Below, one piece after another: positions 1 through 7,561 of a stretch of DNA of 64,000 bases. Source of the stretch: Oscillospiraceae bacterium (GTDB lineage: Bacteria > Bacillota > Clostridia > UMGS1810); assembly GCA_015069095.1 (NCBI GenBank), contig SVJH01000001.1, positions 1 through 64,000 of the forward strand. The letters are read 5' to 3'. The number at the start of each line of letters is the position of its first letter. Position 1 is the first letter of the stretch. The position numbers were made by a program, and so were the translations under genes. The notes beneath the pieces are model-generated. The model saw only the letters and a program-made list of their open reading frames with translations, had not been told where the DNA came from and did no database searches.

Positions 1-606
1 ACCCGTGAGCAGATGGCGACCTTTATCCACCGTGCCCTTATGTATGTGAAGAACAACTCCAAGATAAGATATACACCATACGAATCGCAGCTTGACAGCT
101 TCTCTGACTGCTGGTCGATTTCATCGTGGGCAAACGAGCCTATGGCGTTTATGAATGCACTCGGGCTTATCAAAGGCAAGAGCGATACAGCCATTGACCC
201 GCAGGGTACCTGCACCATTCAGGAAGCAATTTTAGTTGCGCAAAGAAGTGTAAATGCTGCTGAAATCGGATATTATCAGGCGGTACTTCCTGATGAAAAA
301 AATCTTCGCGGCTGGAAGGGCGGTACAAACGGTAAAAACTTCCTGCCCACTTCGGATAATCAATGGATGATGCTTCAGCACTCTTATGCGAATGGCGACA
401 GAATCTGGGTGACAGGGCCGAAAGTCGGTGATACTCTGCCCGTTATAGACAAATATAACGGAGAACAGATTTGGGCGTACTACGAAGATTTCAAACCCGT
501 AAGAGAGCTTAGCGAGGATGACATCTCTGCGTATGAGTATTACAATAAAAACAATGTTGACAAATTCAAGGCTTTTGTCGCACCGGCATATAAGGGGAAT
601 AAATAA
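1..606 (+). CDS. SLH-domain surface protein, C-terminal part (5' end outside window)
   Basis: The reading frame is open from the first base, so the start lies upstream of the window; the first ATG at 13 is internal. The opening residues TREQMATFIHRAL are a typical end of an S-layer homology repeat. A second SLH-like unit follows, with FSDCWSISSWANEPMAF, then GLIKGKSDTAIDP, then an IQEAILVAQRSV helix. SLH repeats anchor proteins to secondary cell-wall polymers. The last 100 or so residues (several Trp and Gly, GWKGGTNGKN) match no family I recognise. Base composition is visibly richer in G and C than the following genes, which may mean different expression or origin. The SLH call is firm; the function of the whole protein is unknown. 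Confidence 0.8.
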   Translation, partial: TREQMATFIHRALMYVKNNSKIRYTPYESQLDSFSDCWSISSWANEPMAFMNALGLIKGKSDTAIDPQGTCTIQEAILVAQRSVNAAEIGYYQAVLPDEKNLRGWKGGTNGKNFLPTSDNQWMMLQHSYANGDRIWVTGPKVGDTLPVIDKYNGEQIWAYYEDFKPVRELSEDDISAYEYYNKNNVDKFKAFVAPAYKGNK

Positions 607-622
607 ATTAATTTAAATATAT

Positions 623-627
623 GGAGG
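623..627 (+). promoter_or_regulatory. Ribosome binding site that selects an ATT start
   Basis: GGAGG lies 7 nt upstream of ATT at 635 and 34 nt upstream of the first in-frame ATG at 662. Only the ATT gives both normal spacing and a complete lipoprotein signal. Confidence 0.6.
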
Positions 628-634
628 ATTTTTT

Positions 635-1117
635 ATTAAAAAACTTTTAGCACTTTTACTTATGGCAGTTATGTCATTTACACTTTTAACAGGTTGCGGT
701 TCAGATCCCGTTTATGATGATTTGGAAAACTTCTTAAATGTAGAAATGAAAGAAGTTACTGAAAATTATACAAAAATCACAACAGAGGTTGGAACTTGGG
801 AAACACTTGAAGATGATGCTGCTATTAAGAAAAGTATTGATGATACACTTCTTCCTCTGGTAAATGGTTCGCTTGAAAAGCTCAAGGACATTAACCCCGA
901 AACAGAAGAAGTTAAGGCTATTAAAGATAAGTATGTTAAGATGATGGATGCTTACAAAGCAGGATTTGAAGCTCTCTCTGAAGGCTGTGAAACTCAGGAT
1001 GAAGCAACAGTTAATGCAGGAAATGATAAGCTTGTAGAAGCTGTTGAACTTCTTGATGGATATAACAAAGCATTAGAAGAACTTGCTAAAGAGCACGGCT
1101 CAGAAGTTGAATATTAA
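635..1117 (+). CDS. Small lipoprotein, probable ATT start
   Basis: Read from ATT at 635 the protein has 160 residues. It begins MKKLLALLLMAVMSF and has a lipobox LTGC with Cys at residue 21, a complete signal for lipid attachment to the outer face of the membrane. Starting at the ATG at 662 would remove the positively charged n-region and leave no usable ribosome binding site. The mature part is acidic and mostly helical, with several Glu/Lys-rich helices, which suggests a small helical bundle. I do not recognise a named family. It follows the SLH gene by 28 bases and may be co-transcribed with it. A sequencing error turning ATG into ATT is the main alternative to a real non-standard start. 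Confidence 0.7.
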   Translation: MKKLLALLLMAVMSFTLLTGCGSDPVYDDLENFLNVEMKEVTENYTKITTEVGTWETLEDDAAIKKSIDDTLLPLVNGSLEKLKDINPETEEVKAIKDKYVKMMDAYKAGFEALSEGCETQDEATVNAGNDKLVEAVELLDGYNKALEELAKEHGSEVEY

Positions 1118-1234
1118 TAGCAGAACAGTGTATTGAGAAAAATTGAATGCAAAAAGCAAAAAAATTAGTAAAAAGACATAATGCCGTAAACCAACATAAT
1201 ACAAGGGTTTACGGCTATTCGTTTAATTTAATCG

Positions 1235-1319
1235 TTTCGGCGAAGCATTACGTCTACTTGAAGATGAGTTAAATCATAAAAATAAAACCGGCTGTGGAAT
1301 TGCAGATTTGTGCAAATAA
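1235..1319 (+). repeat. 85-bp repeat holding an in-frame 27-codon gene tail (copy 1)
   Basis: This stretch matches 20463-20547 without gaps, with 7 base differences. Both copies read as a C-terminal tail FGEALRLL(E/K)DELNHKNK followed by TGCGI(A/L)DLCK and a stop. Four of the six changed codons are synonymous. The frame is closed by a stop a few codons upstream, so this is a gene remnant, not a complete gene. The parent family is not recognised. The rest of 1118-1578 holds only the hairpin at 1340-1380 and the promoter at 1491-1519. Confidence 0.7.
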
Positions 1320-1339
1320 AAAATAAGATAGTAAATATG

Positions 1340-1380
1340 ATATGCACCCAAAAGTTTTAAACTTTTTGGGTGCATATTTT
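1340..1380 (+). terminator. Rho-independent terminator
   Basis: ATATGCACCCAAAAGTTT pairs with the following AAACTTTTTGGGTGCATAT, with one small irregularity, and a T-rich tail follows. It lies downstream of the lipoprotein gene and separates it from the RpiR operon. Confidence 0.75.
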
Positions 1381-1490
1381 TATTGCAAAAAATGGCAATT
1401 TTTCTGTTGAAGTAGTTGCAATAGGTGTGTTCTTGCAAAATTGATATTAAACATACTTATAAATTTCTTTATGATACTATTGATTTTATC

Positions 1491-1519
1491 TTGACAAACG
1501 GGGAATTTTACGATAAAAT
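1491..1519 (+). promoter_or_regulatory. Sigma-A-type promoter for the RpiR operon
   Basis: TTGACA at 1491-1496, a 17-nt spacer and TAAAAT at 1514-1519. Transcription would begin about 55 nt before the regulator start at 1579. Confidence 0.75.
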
Positions 1520-1578
1520 AGAAAAAAATTCTAATCAACAAAAATATAATGAAAAATGTTTCTAAAACAGGAGATAAT

Positions 1579-2418
1579 ATGGTTATTGCAAAAATTCATA
1601 ATGTGTTTAAAAACCTTACAGATACAGAGCAAAAGATTGCGTCTTATATTTTAGAATTTCCCCAGAAGATTGTTAATATGACAGCTAAAGAACTTGCAAG
1701 TGCTTGTGGTACAGTTCCGTCAGCGGTTAATCGAATGTGCAAATCTATTGGTGTGGAAGGTTTTTTAAAACTGAAAATTTTGTTGGCTACTGCAGTTGGT
1801 AAGGAAGAATACAATGAAAACAACATTCCGTTTGATAAAGAAGATAATCCAAAGATGATTTTCAATAAGGTTTTTAATTCTGGCATAAATACACTTAAAA
1901 ACACCTATCAAATGATTGATTTTTCAAAAATAGATGAAATAACAAAAAGATTTGCAACAGCAAAGCGTATTTTTATATTCGGTGTTGGTACATCTTCTGT
2001 GGTTGCAGTTGATGCAGCTTATAGGTTTTCTCAACTTGATGTTCAGGCGTATGCTTACACAGACATTTTACAGATGAATGTTATGGCAAACAATATGAAA
2101 AACGGTGATGTTGCATTTGGAATTTCGCACAGCGGAAGAACAAAAGCAGTTGTTGATGCAATGCGTTCTGCAAAACAAGCCGGTGCAACAACGATAGCAT
2201 TAACCAGTTTTACGAAAAGTCTTTTATATACAGAGAGTGATTATTCAATTTCTGTGTATGCTGATGAAGAAAATTATCCTGTTGAAGCTGTATCAGCCCG
2301 CATAGCACACATGTGTGTAATTGATGCGCTTATGCTTTCAATAGCTTCTCTTAATTATGACGATTATTTAAAACATATTTCTTTAAGAAATGCTGCCCTT
2401 GATGGCATAAGATATTAA
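1579..2418 (+). CDS. RpiR/MurR-family regulator with SIS domain
   Basis: The 279-residue protein has an N-terminal RpiR helix-turn-helix (about 1-75, including LTDTEQKIASYILEFP) and a SIS sugar-phosphate-binding domain (about 110-250). The SIS core contains IFGVGTSS and later GISHSGRTKAVVDAM. This is the usual build of regulators that sense phosphosugars. I start it at ATG 1579 because AGGAG lies 5 nt upstream; the in-frame ATG at 1549 lacks such a site. It is the first gene of an operon with a phosphodiesterase and an AEC permease, so it probably controls their uptake and hydrolysis functions, perhaps in response to a sugar phosphate. The ligand cannot be told from sequence. Confidence 0.9.
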   Translation: MVIAKIHNVFKNLTDTEQKIASYILEFPQKIVNMTAKELASACGTVPSAVNRMCKSIGVEGFLKLKILLATAVGKEEYNENNIPFDKEDNPKMIFNKVFNSGINTLKNTYQMIDFSKIDEITKRFATAKRIFIFGVGTSSVVAVDAAYRFSQLDVQAYAYTDILQMNVMANNMKNGDVAFGISHSGRTKAVVDAMRSAKQAGATTIALTSFTKSLLYTESDYSISVYADEENYPVEAVSARIAHMCVIDALMLSIASLNYDDYLKHISLRNAALDGIRY

Positions 2419-2440
2419 AACTAAAAAGAGGTATAATAAA

Positions 2441-3229
2441 ATGGACAACAAGGTTATTCTAATTTCAATTGATGGCATGCGTCCCGACGGACTTATAAAA
2501 TGTAATAATCCTTATGTTGATGAGCTAAAGAAAATGGCATCTTATACTTTTGATGCAAGAACGGTATTTCCGTCTGTTACACTTCCATGTCATATGTCAA
2601 TGTTTCATAGTGTTCCGCCGGAAAGACACGGAACAATCACTAATACATATATGCCACAGGTACGTCCGGTTGACGGGTTGTTTGAACGGTTAAAATATGC
2701 AGGTAAAGTATCTGCTATGTATTATGGCTGGGAACCACTTCGAGATGTATCAAGACCTGGTTCTCTTAAGGAGTCCGGATATACAAATGCGTATTCATTT
2801 GAGCATACTGATGCAATGTTAACCGAAAAAGCACTTAGCTACATTAAGGTGGCTAAACCTGATTTTGTGTTTCTTTATATGGTGGAAACGGACGAAAAAG
2901 GCGGGCATGACAACGGATGGATGAGCCAAGTATATCTTGATTATATTAACCGCGCAATCAGTAATGTTAAAAGAGTGATTGAAGAAACAAACGGAGAGTA
3001 TACCGTAATTGTAACAGCCGACCATGGCGGGCATGACAGAGTGCATGGAAGTGATATGGATGAGGATATGACAATACCGATGTTTTTTTACGGTCCGCAA
3101 TTTGTACCAGGCAAAAAACTTAGCGGGGTAAGTATTCTTGACATAGCACCGACAATAGCTGACATTATAGGTGCTTCTCCGGCAAAAGAATGGGAGGGGA
3201 AATCGCTTGTAGGCGATGAAAATGTATGA
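2441..3229 (+). CDS. Type I phosphodiesterase / nucleotide pyrophosphatase (alkaline phosphatase superfamily)
   Basis: This 262-residue protein belongs to the alkaline phosphatase superfamily (PF01663-like). The metal and nucleophile set can be followed: Asp11 in SIDGMRPDG, Thr47 in FPSVTLPCH as probable nucleophile, Asp151 and His156 in ETDEKGGHD, Asp194-His195 in TADHGGHD and His203 in VHG. There is no signal peptide, so it should act in the cytoplasm on a phosphodiester or phosphonate substrate. It lies 22 bases after the RpiR gene and overlaps the next gene by 4 bases (ATGA), so the three form one operon. The exact substrate is unknown. Confidence 0.88.
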   Translation: MDNKVILISIDGMRPDGLIKCNNPYVDELKKMASYTFDARTVFPSVTLPCHMSMFHSVPPERHGTITNTYMPQVRPVDGLFERLKYAGKVSAMYYGWEPLRDVSRPGSLKESGYTNAYSFEHTDAMLTEKALSYIKVAKPDFVFLYMVETDEKGGHDNGWMSQVYLDYINRAISNVKRVIEETNGEYTVIVTADHGGHDRVHGSDMDEDMTIPMFFYGPQFVPGKKLSGVSILDIAPTIADIIGASPAKEWEGKSLVGDENV

Positions 3230-4155
3230 GTGTTTTTACTACTACATTAAATCAGATAGCTTTCCTTTTTGGATTTATAGTTATAGGGTACATACTTGTT
3301 AAACTTAAAGTATTACCGGAAAACTCAGCCACAGTTTTATCAAAACTTGAAAACACAGTTTTTATACCTGCGCTTGTTATGGGAACATTTATTGAAAATT
3401 TCACCATCGAAAGAATAGGTGCTGCGTGGAGTTTGCTCAGTGTAAGTTTTATAATAGCGTGTATTGCAATTCCTTTTTCAATTTTGGTTTCTAAATTGGT
3501 TATAAAAGATAAGTATATCCAAAATATTTATACATACGGGTTATCATTTTCGAATTTTGGATTTATGGGAAACGCAGTTGTAAGTAGTTTGTTTCCTGAT
3601 ATGTTTTTTGAATACCTGATTTTTACACTGCCTTTGTGGATATTTATATATCTTTGGGGAGTACCAAGACTTCTTATTGCAGATTCGGGAAAAAAACAAA
3701 CATTTAAGGAATTGCTTAAATCATTTGTTAATCCTATGTTTGTAGCGATGCTGATAGGTATGGTAATTGGTCTTTTAAATATTCAACTTCCTAAGTGGAG
3801 TATATCGCTGATAAAAGTTTCAGGTGATTGTATGTCGCCAATCGCTATGATTCTTACCGGAGTAGTGGTGTCATCAATATCTATGAAAGAGACTTTTTCA
3901 AATGTAAGGATTTATATTGTTTCGATTATAAGACTTATTATTATGCCTACTGTTTTCATATTGGCGGCATCTTTTTTCATAATTCCCGAAACAACCTATA
4001 TCTGTGCACTTTGCTCATTAGCGATGCCACTTGGACTCAATACCATTGTTATTCCAAGCGGTCTTGGTAAGGATACAACGGAAGCGGCAGGTATGGCGGT
4101 AATTTCGCATTTGCTTTCCTGTATAACAATTCCTTTGATTTTTTCAATTATATAG
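3226..4155 (+). CDS. AEC-family permease (auxin efflux carrier type)
   Basis: The 309-residue protein is almost entirely hydrophobic, with about ten membrane segments in two halves, as in bacterial AEC transporters (usual length 300-320). Features include the early FLFGFIVIGYILVKLKVLP helix, SNFGFMGNAVV in the middle and LAMPLGLNTIVIP with EAAGMAVISHLLS near the end. AEC members carry organic anions such as malate as well as other small molecules. Translational coupling to the phosphodiesterase suggests that it moves the substrate or product of that enzyme. A REP-like repeat and a terminator follow it. Confidence 0.9.
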   Translation: MSVFTTTLNQIAFLFGFIVIGYILVKLKVLPENSATVLSKLENTVFIPALVMGTFIENFTIERIGAAWSLLSVSFIIACIAIPFSILVSKLVIKDKYIQNIYTYGLSFSNFGFMGNAVVSSLFPDMFFEYLIFTLPLWIFIYLWGVPRLLIADSGKKQTFKELLKSFVNPMFVAMLIGMVIGLLNIQLPKWSISLIKVSGDCMSPIAMILTGVVVSSISMKETFSNVRIYIVSIIRLIIMPTVFILAASFFIIPETTYICALCSLAMPLGLNTIVIPSGLGKDTTEAAGMAVISHLLSCITIPLIFSII

Positions 4156-4164
4156 AAAATAAAA

Positions 4165-4196
4165 CACTTTGGGGACGGGGCAGTTTTTGTTACATT
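4165..4196 (+). repeat. GGGGACGGGGCAG-type dispersed repeat, copy 1
   Basis: Core CACTTTGGGGACGGGGCAG followed by TTTTTGTTACATT. Related copies lie at 20306, 28432, 30003, 32080, 36046 and 37806, all in the same orientation. Similar GGGGACGG motifs are known around REP-associated Y1 transposases in Clostridia, but no transposase is present here. Confidence 0.7.
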
Positions 4197-4206
4197 TATA
4201 TCGAAA

Positions 4207-4243
4207 TAAAAACAGGATAGTAAAATCTGTCCTGTTTTTATTT
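4207..4243. terminator. Bidirectional terminator between convergent genes
   Basis: AAAACAGGA and TCCTGTTTT form a stem with T-rich flanks on both strands, between the AEC permease (plus) and the AraC regulator (minus). A near-identical hairpin lies at 20551. Confidence 0.7.
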
Positions 4244-4250
4244 TATAAAT

Positions 4251-5087
4251 TTAAATATTGTTCTGTTTTCTGTATTTGTGTGGTGTTGTATCTGTTATTT
4301 TTCTAAATGCAGATAAAAAATGCGATGTATAATTAAATCCAACCATTTCTGATATTTGTGAAATTGAATAATTAGTTGTAATAAGCAGATCTTTAGACAT
4401 AAGAATACGATAATTTATAATGTACTGATTAAGCGTTTTTCCTGTATATTGTTTCATTATTGTATTAATGTAATTTTCGTGGTAATTTGTAAGATTGGAT
4501 ATATCCTTATGCGTAATTTTGGTTGCGTAGTTATCTTTTATGTAACTGATTATAAGATCGGCTGTACTTTGAGGCCTTTCGCTTTTAATTGAAATATGTC
4601 TTGCTATGTAGAAAAGAATATCTTTAAGCATACCTGAAATTCTATCACGATAATAAATTTTTTGTGTCATAAATTCGTCAACAATTCTTAAAATTCTGTC
4701 TTCGATTGAATCTGCATTTTCAAGTATTACCACATCGTTAAATGCTTTTGGCTCGTCAAAATAAACAATTTCTGTAATATTTTCTTTTTTAAAATCTTGC
4801 GGTAAGTCAGGTATGATGGCAGTTTCAGTTGAAGTGTTAGAGTGTGTATAATCAAAAGTTATAAGAATAAGATTTGCGGAGTATGTATTTTTTACGCAGT
4901 ATTTTGTACCACTTTTAAGAAGAGCAAGATTTCCTTTTTTGAATGTATAAGATTTACCATTAACCCAAAGTTCAGTTTCACCTTTTATAGCATAAATAAT
5001 TCTGGTGTCATAGCAAACAAGGGGATATCTTGCAATTCTGGCATTTCCTGCAAAACGAACAAAAGGATTTACATTAGATGCATTCAT
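4251..5087 (-). CDS. AraC-family regulator, divergent from the GH106/GH10 operon
   Basis: The 278-residue protein has an N-terminal cupin-like sensing domain (about 10-110; VNGKSYTFKKGNLALL) and a C-terminal double helix-turn-helix (about 180-275), with ISNLTNYHENYINTIMKQY, then ISQISEMVGFNYTSHFLSAF and KITDTTPHKYRK. AGAGGTG precedes the ATG. It is divergent from the hydrolase operon that begins at 5243. The 21-bp-spaced half-sites in the shared intergenic region are the obvious candidate target. It is likely an activator responding to a plant-derived oligosaccharide or sugar; the ligand is unknown. Confidence 0.9.
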   Translation of the reverse strand: MNASNVNPFVRFAGNARIARYPLVCYDTRIIYAIKGETELWVNGKSYTFKKGNLALLKSGTKYCVKNTYSANLILITFDYTHSNTSTETAIIPDLPQDFKKENITEIVYFDEPKAFNDVVILENADSIEDRILRIVDEFMTQKIYYRDRISGMLKDILFYIARHISIKSERPQSTADLIISYIKDNYATKITHKDISNLTNYHENYINTIMKQYTGKTLNQYIINYRILMSKDLLITTNYSISQISEMVGFNYTSHFLSAFRKITDTTPHKYRKQNNI

Positions 5088-5143
5088 AATTAATCACCTC
5101 TTCATTTATTATAATATATTCGCAATGTTTTTGCAATAAAATA

Positions 5144-5177
5144 TTTGTTTTTTATAATTTTTGTTTTGTTTTTTATA
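5144..5177 (+). promoter_or_regulatory. Direct-repeat operator, 21-bp spacing (copy 1)
   Basis: TTTGTTTTTTATA occurs at 5144-5156 and again at 5165-5177, exactly 21 bp apart, so both lie on the same face of the helix. The second ends just upstream of a weak -35 (TTAACA at 5183). Pairs with the same core and spacing occur at 16097-16128 and 20169-20200, in the same direction relative to their genes. This is the arrangement expected of an AraC-type activator site. Confidence 0.65.
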
Positions 5178-5182
5178 TTTAC

Positions 5183-5211
5183 TTAACATTTTATTTTTGG
5201 TAAAATATAAT
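5183..5211 (+). promoter_or_regulatory. Activator-dependent-looking promoter of the GH106/GH10 operon
   Basis: TTAACA at 5183-5188, 17-nt spacer, TATAAT at 5206-5211. The -35 is poor and lies 8 bases after the T-run of the operator, which suits class II activation. Confidence 0.6.
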
Positions 5212-5242
5212 TGAGAATATTTTGATGTATCAGGTGAAAAAT

Positions 5243-7516
5243 ATGAAAAGTCCTCTTGTTGTGATGAGTGCCGTTACGGGCAAGCCAAATAGAGAAGAAA
5301 TCTTTAAATATATGAATGGCCTTAAAAACTGTGGAATAGAACAGGTGATGGTATATCCGCGTTCTGGATGTGAACTTAAGTATTTATCAGACGAATGGTT
5401 TTGTGCAGTAGAAAATTTTATTGATGCTTCAGTTAAACTTGATATGAATTTGTGGCTATATGATGAATTCAACTGGCCTTCGGGTGATGCAGGCGGAGTA
5501 GTAAGTGAAAAATATCCTTTGAAGGCTATTGAAACCAAAGGCGAAAACAAGGGCGAAATAAGGTATCGTTCTCCGCTTGAAAATAAAAAAGACAGGTTTT
5601 TTCCTGACCTTTTAAATGAAGAAGCAACCGAGTTATTTATAAAATGCACGCACGAAAAATACTTTGAAAAATTTGGTAAGTATTTCGGAAGTGTCATAAA
5701 GGGTATATTTTCCGATGAGCCCGCTTTGGGATATACTGCAACAAAAACATCAATTCCGTATTATGACGAAATAGAAGAAGACTATAAGAATAAGTTTAAC
5801 CGAAGTTTTTCAGATGATTTAAAAAATGAACACGAAAACTTTTTGGGAAATGCGATAGATATTATTTCTGAAAGATTTAATAAATGTTTTGTTAAAAAAG
5901 TTGCCACCTGGTGTAAAGAACATAACGTTTTAATGACAGGTCACCTGATGGAAGATAACAATCCTTATGGTGGAGTACTTCAAAACGGGAATTTACTAAA
6001 AAATTTATCGGAATTTTCACTTCCGGGTGTTGACGAAATAGTTACAGATTTTTTTGACGAAAGAGAATTTGGCCTGTTAGCAACCGCGATGTATTCAAAA
6101 AGCGAAAACGGTCTTATGGCTGAACTTTTTGCACTGGGGCCATGTGATATAACGTATGCTAAAAAAAGATGTATGATTTATCTTATGTCCTGTTTCAAAG
6201 TGAATTATTATTTTCTTGGCTTATCTCATATAGATAAACGCGGAAATTACGTAAAAACACTTTATTTTAATGATTTTTCATGTGATCAGCCTGATTTTGA
6301 AGGAACAAGATTACTTTCTGAGGATGCAAAAAAAGCATCAGTTTTAGCAGATAAAGATTTTACGCCGAAAGTTTATGTAAGATATCCGCAAAAAGTATGT
6401 GCTAAATCACTTACTGATAAAAAAGATATAAAACGCTATTACAACCTTTTAAATGAACTTTCGTTTGCGCAAATTCCGTGGAAATTGCTTAATGAAAACG
6501 AAGATAGCAAAAATATTCCGACAGTTGAATTTACAGATGATTTTGATTATGTTTTAGACGGTAAGATTTCAGATGCAGATGAAATTATAAAAAGATTTGA
6601 AAATCTTTGTGTTACAGATGAAAACGGAAACACACCTGAAGGAATTTTTGTAAGAATTTTCGACGATGAAACATACGTCATAATAAATTTAAACGAAACT
6701 CAAAAAACACTAAAAAAAGATGGAAAAGTATTTAAAATAGAAGGGCACGGCGTTTTGATTTGTGAAATACCGTATGCTAAAAAAGAAGAAAAAGTTGATT
6801 TATCTTTTGATGTTAACTATAAAAATAACAATATGATGCGTGCAATGTACGCAGGAGATGCAAATAAAACAAAAGTAATATTAGAAGAAGATACTGATGT
6901 GATTTTTGCTGTAAGAAATGATACAGAAGCGCTCATAGAAAACAAAAAAATAGATGTAAGCGAAAAGAATAATGATACTTTGTTTGGGGGAATAAAAACA
7001 CTTTATAAGACATCTGAGAAAATATCTCTGAAAAAAGGAGAAACAGTTATTGAGTCAAAAGATGACATCAAATATCTTCCAAGTGTATTTGTAATTGGTG
7101 ATTTTAAAACAGATTTTATACCAGATGATATTTGCCGGGTTGTTTTATCTCCAAGAAAAAAAGAGTGCTGCACAGGTGAAAAAATAAGTGATTTTGGCAC
7201 AGTTGAATTTTCAGCGACTGTAAAAATACCTGAAGACGTAAAGTCAATAAAACTTATTGGAACAAATCTTTATACAAGACTTTATATTGATGATTTGCTC
7301 ATAGACGAAAAAATATACTCGCCATACGTTTTTGATATTGGCAAAGAATATTGGAATAAAGAAGTAAAAATTAAAATTGTGCAACATTCTTCTTTAGGAC
7401 CGATATTTGGCGATGTTAAATTTTTTGAAGATAATCTGAAAGGAAATTTCTGGCGAGGAACACCAACGCCTAAAGAAACACTTTTTGGGTTTGATGAGAT
7501 ATTATTTATATTTTAG
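5243..7516 (+). CDS. GH106-like (alpha-L-rhamnosidase-related) glycoside hydrolase, short form
   Basis: The 757-residue protein has a TIM-barrel region with WLYDEFNWPSGDAGG, the sequence style of GH106 and related rhamnosidase-like hydrolases (WxYDExxWPSGxAGG). It also has SVIKGIFSDEPALGY and a later FTDDFDY region. After about residue 500 it becomes beta-rich, with a possible galactose-binding-like C-terminal domain (GTVEFSATVKIP). No signal peptide is visible, so it should act inside the cell on imported oligosaccharides. Classical GH106 enzymes are longer (about 1000 residues). AGGTG 7 nt upstream favours ATG 5243 over TTG/ATG at 5222-5225. It is the first gene of the operon running to 14675. 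Family assignment is by motif only. Confidence 0.7.
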   Translation: MKSPLVVMSAVTGKPNREEIFKYMNGLKNCGIEQVMVYPRSGCELKYLSDEWFCAVENFIDASVKLDMNLWLYDEFNWPSGDAGGVVSEKYPLKAIETKGENKGEIRYRSPLENKKDRFFPDLLNEEATELFIKCTHEKYFEKFGKYFGSVIKGIFSDEPALGYTATKTSIPYYDEIEEDYKNKFNRSFSDDLKNEHENFLGNAIDIISERFNKCFVKKVATWCKEHNVLMTGHLMEDNNPYGGVLQNGNLLKNLSEFSLPGVDEIVTDFFDEREFGLLATAMYSKSENGLMAELFALGPCDITYAKKRCMIYLMSCFKVNYYFLGLSHIDKRGNYVKTLYFNDFSCDQPDFEGTRLLSEDAKKASVLADKDFTPKVYVRYPQKVCAKSLTDKKDIKRYYNLLNELSFAQIPWKLLNENEDSKNIPTVEFTDDFDYVLDGKISDADEIIKRFENLCVTDENGNTPEGIFVRIFDDETYVIINLNETQKTLKKDGKVFKIEGHGVLICEIPYAKKEEKVDLSFDVNYKNNNMMRAMYAGDANKTKVILEEDTDVIFAVRNDTEALIENKKIDVSEKNNDTLFGGIKTLYKTSEKISLKKGETVIESKDDIKYLPSVFVIGDFKTDFIPDDICRVVLSPRKKECCTGEKISDFGTVEFSATVKIPEDVKSIKLIGTNLYTRLYIDDLLIDEKIYSPYVFDIGKEYWNKEVKIKIVQHSSLGPIFGDVKFFEDNLKGNFWRGTPTPKETLFGFDEILFIF

Positions 7517-7561
7517 ATAATAGATATGTTTTAACAAATTAAAATTTAGGAGGAAAAAAGA

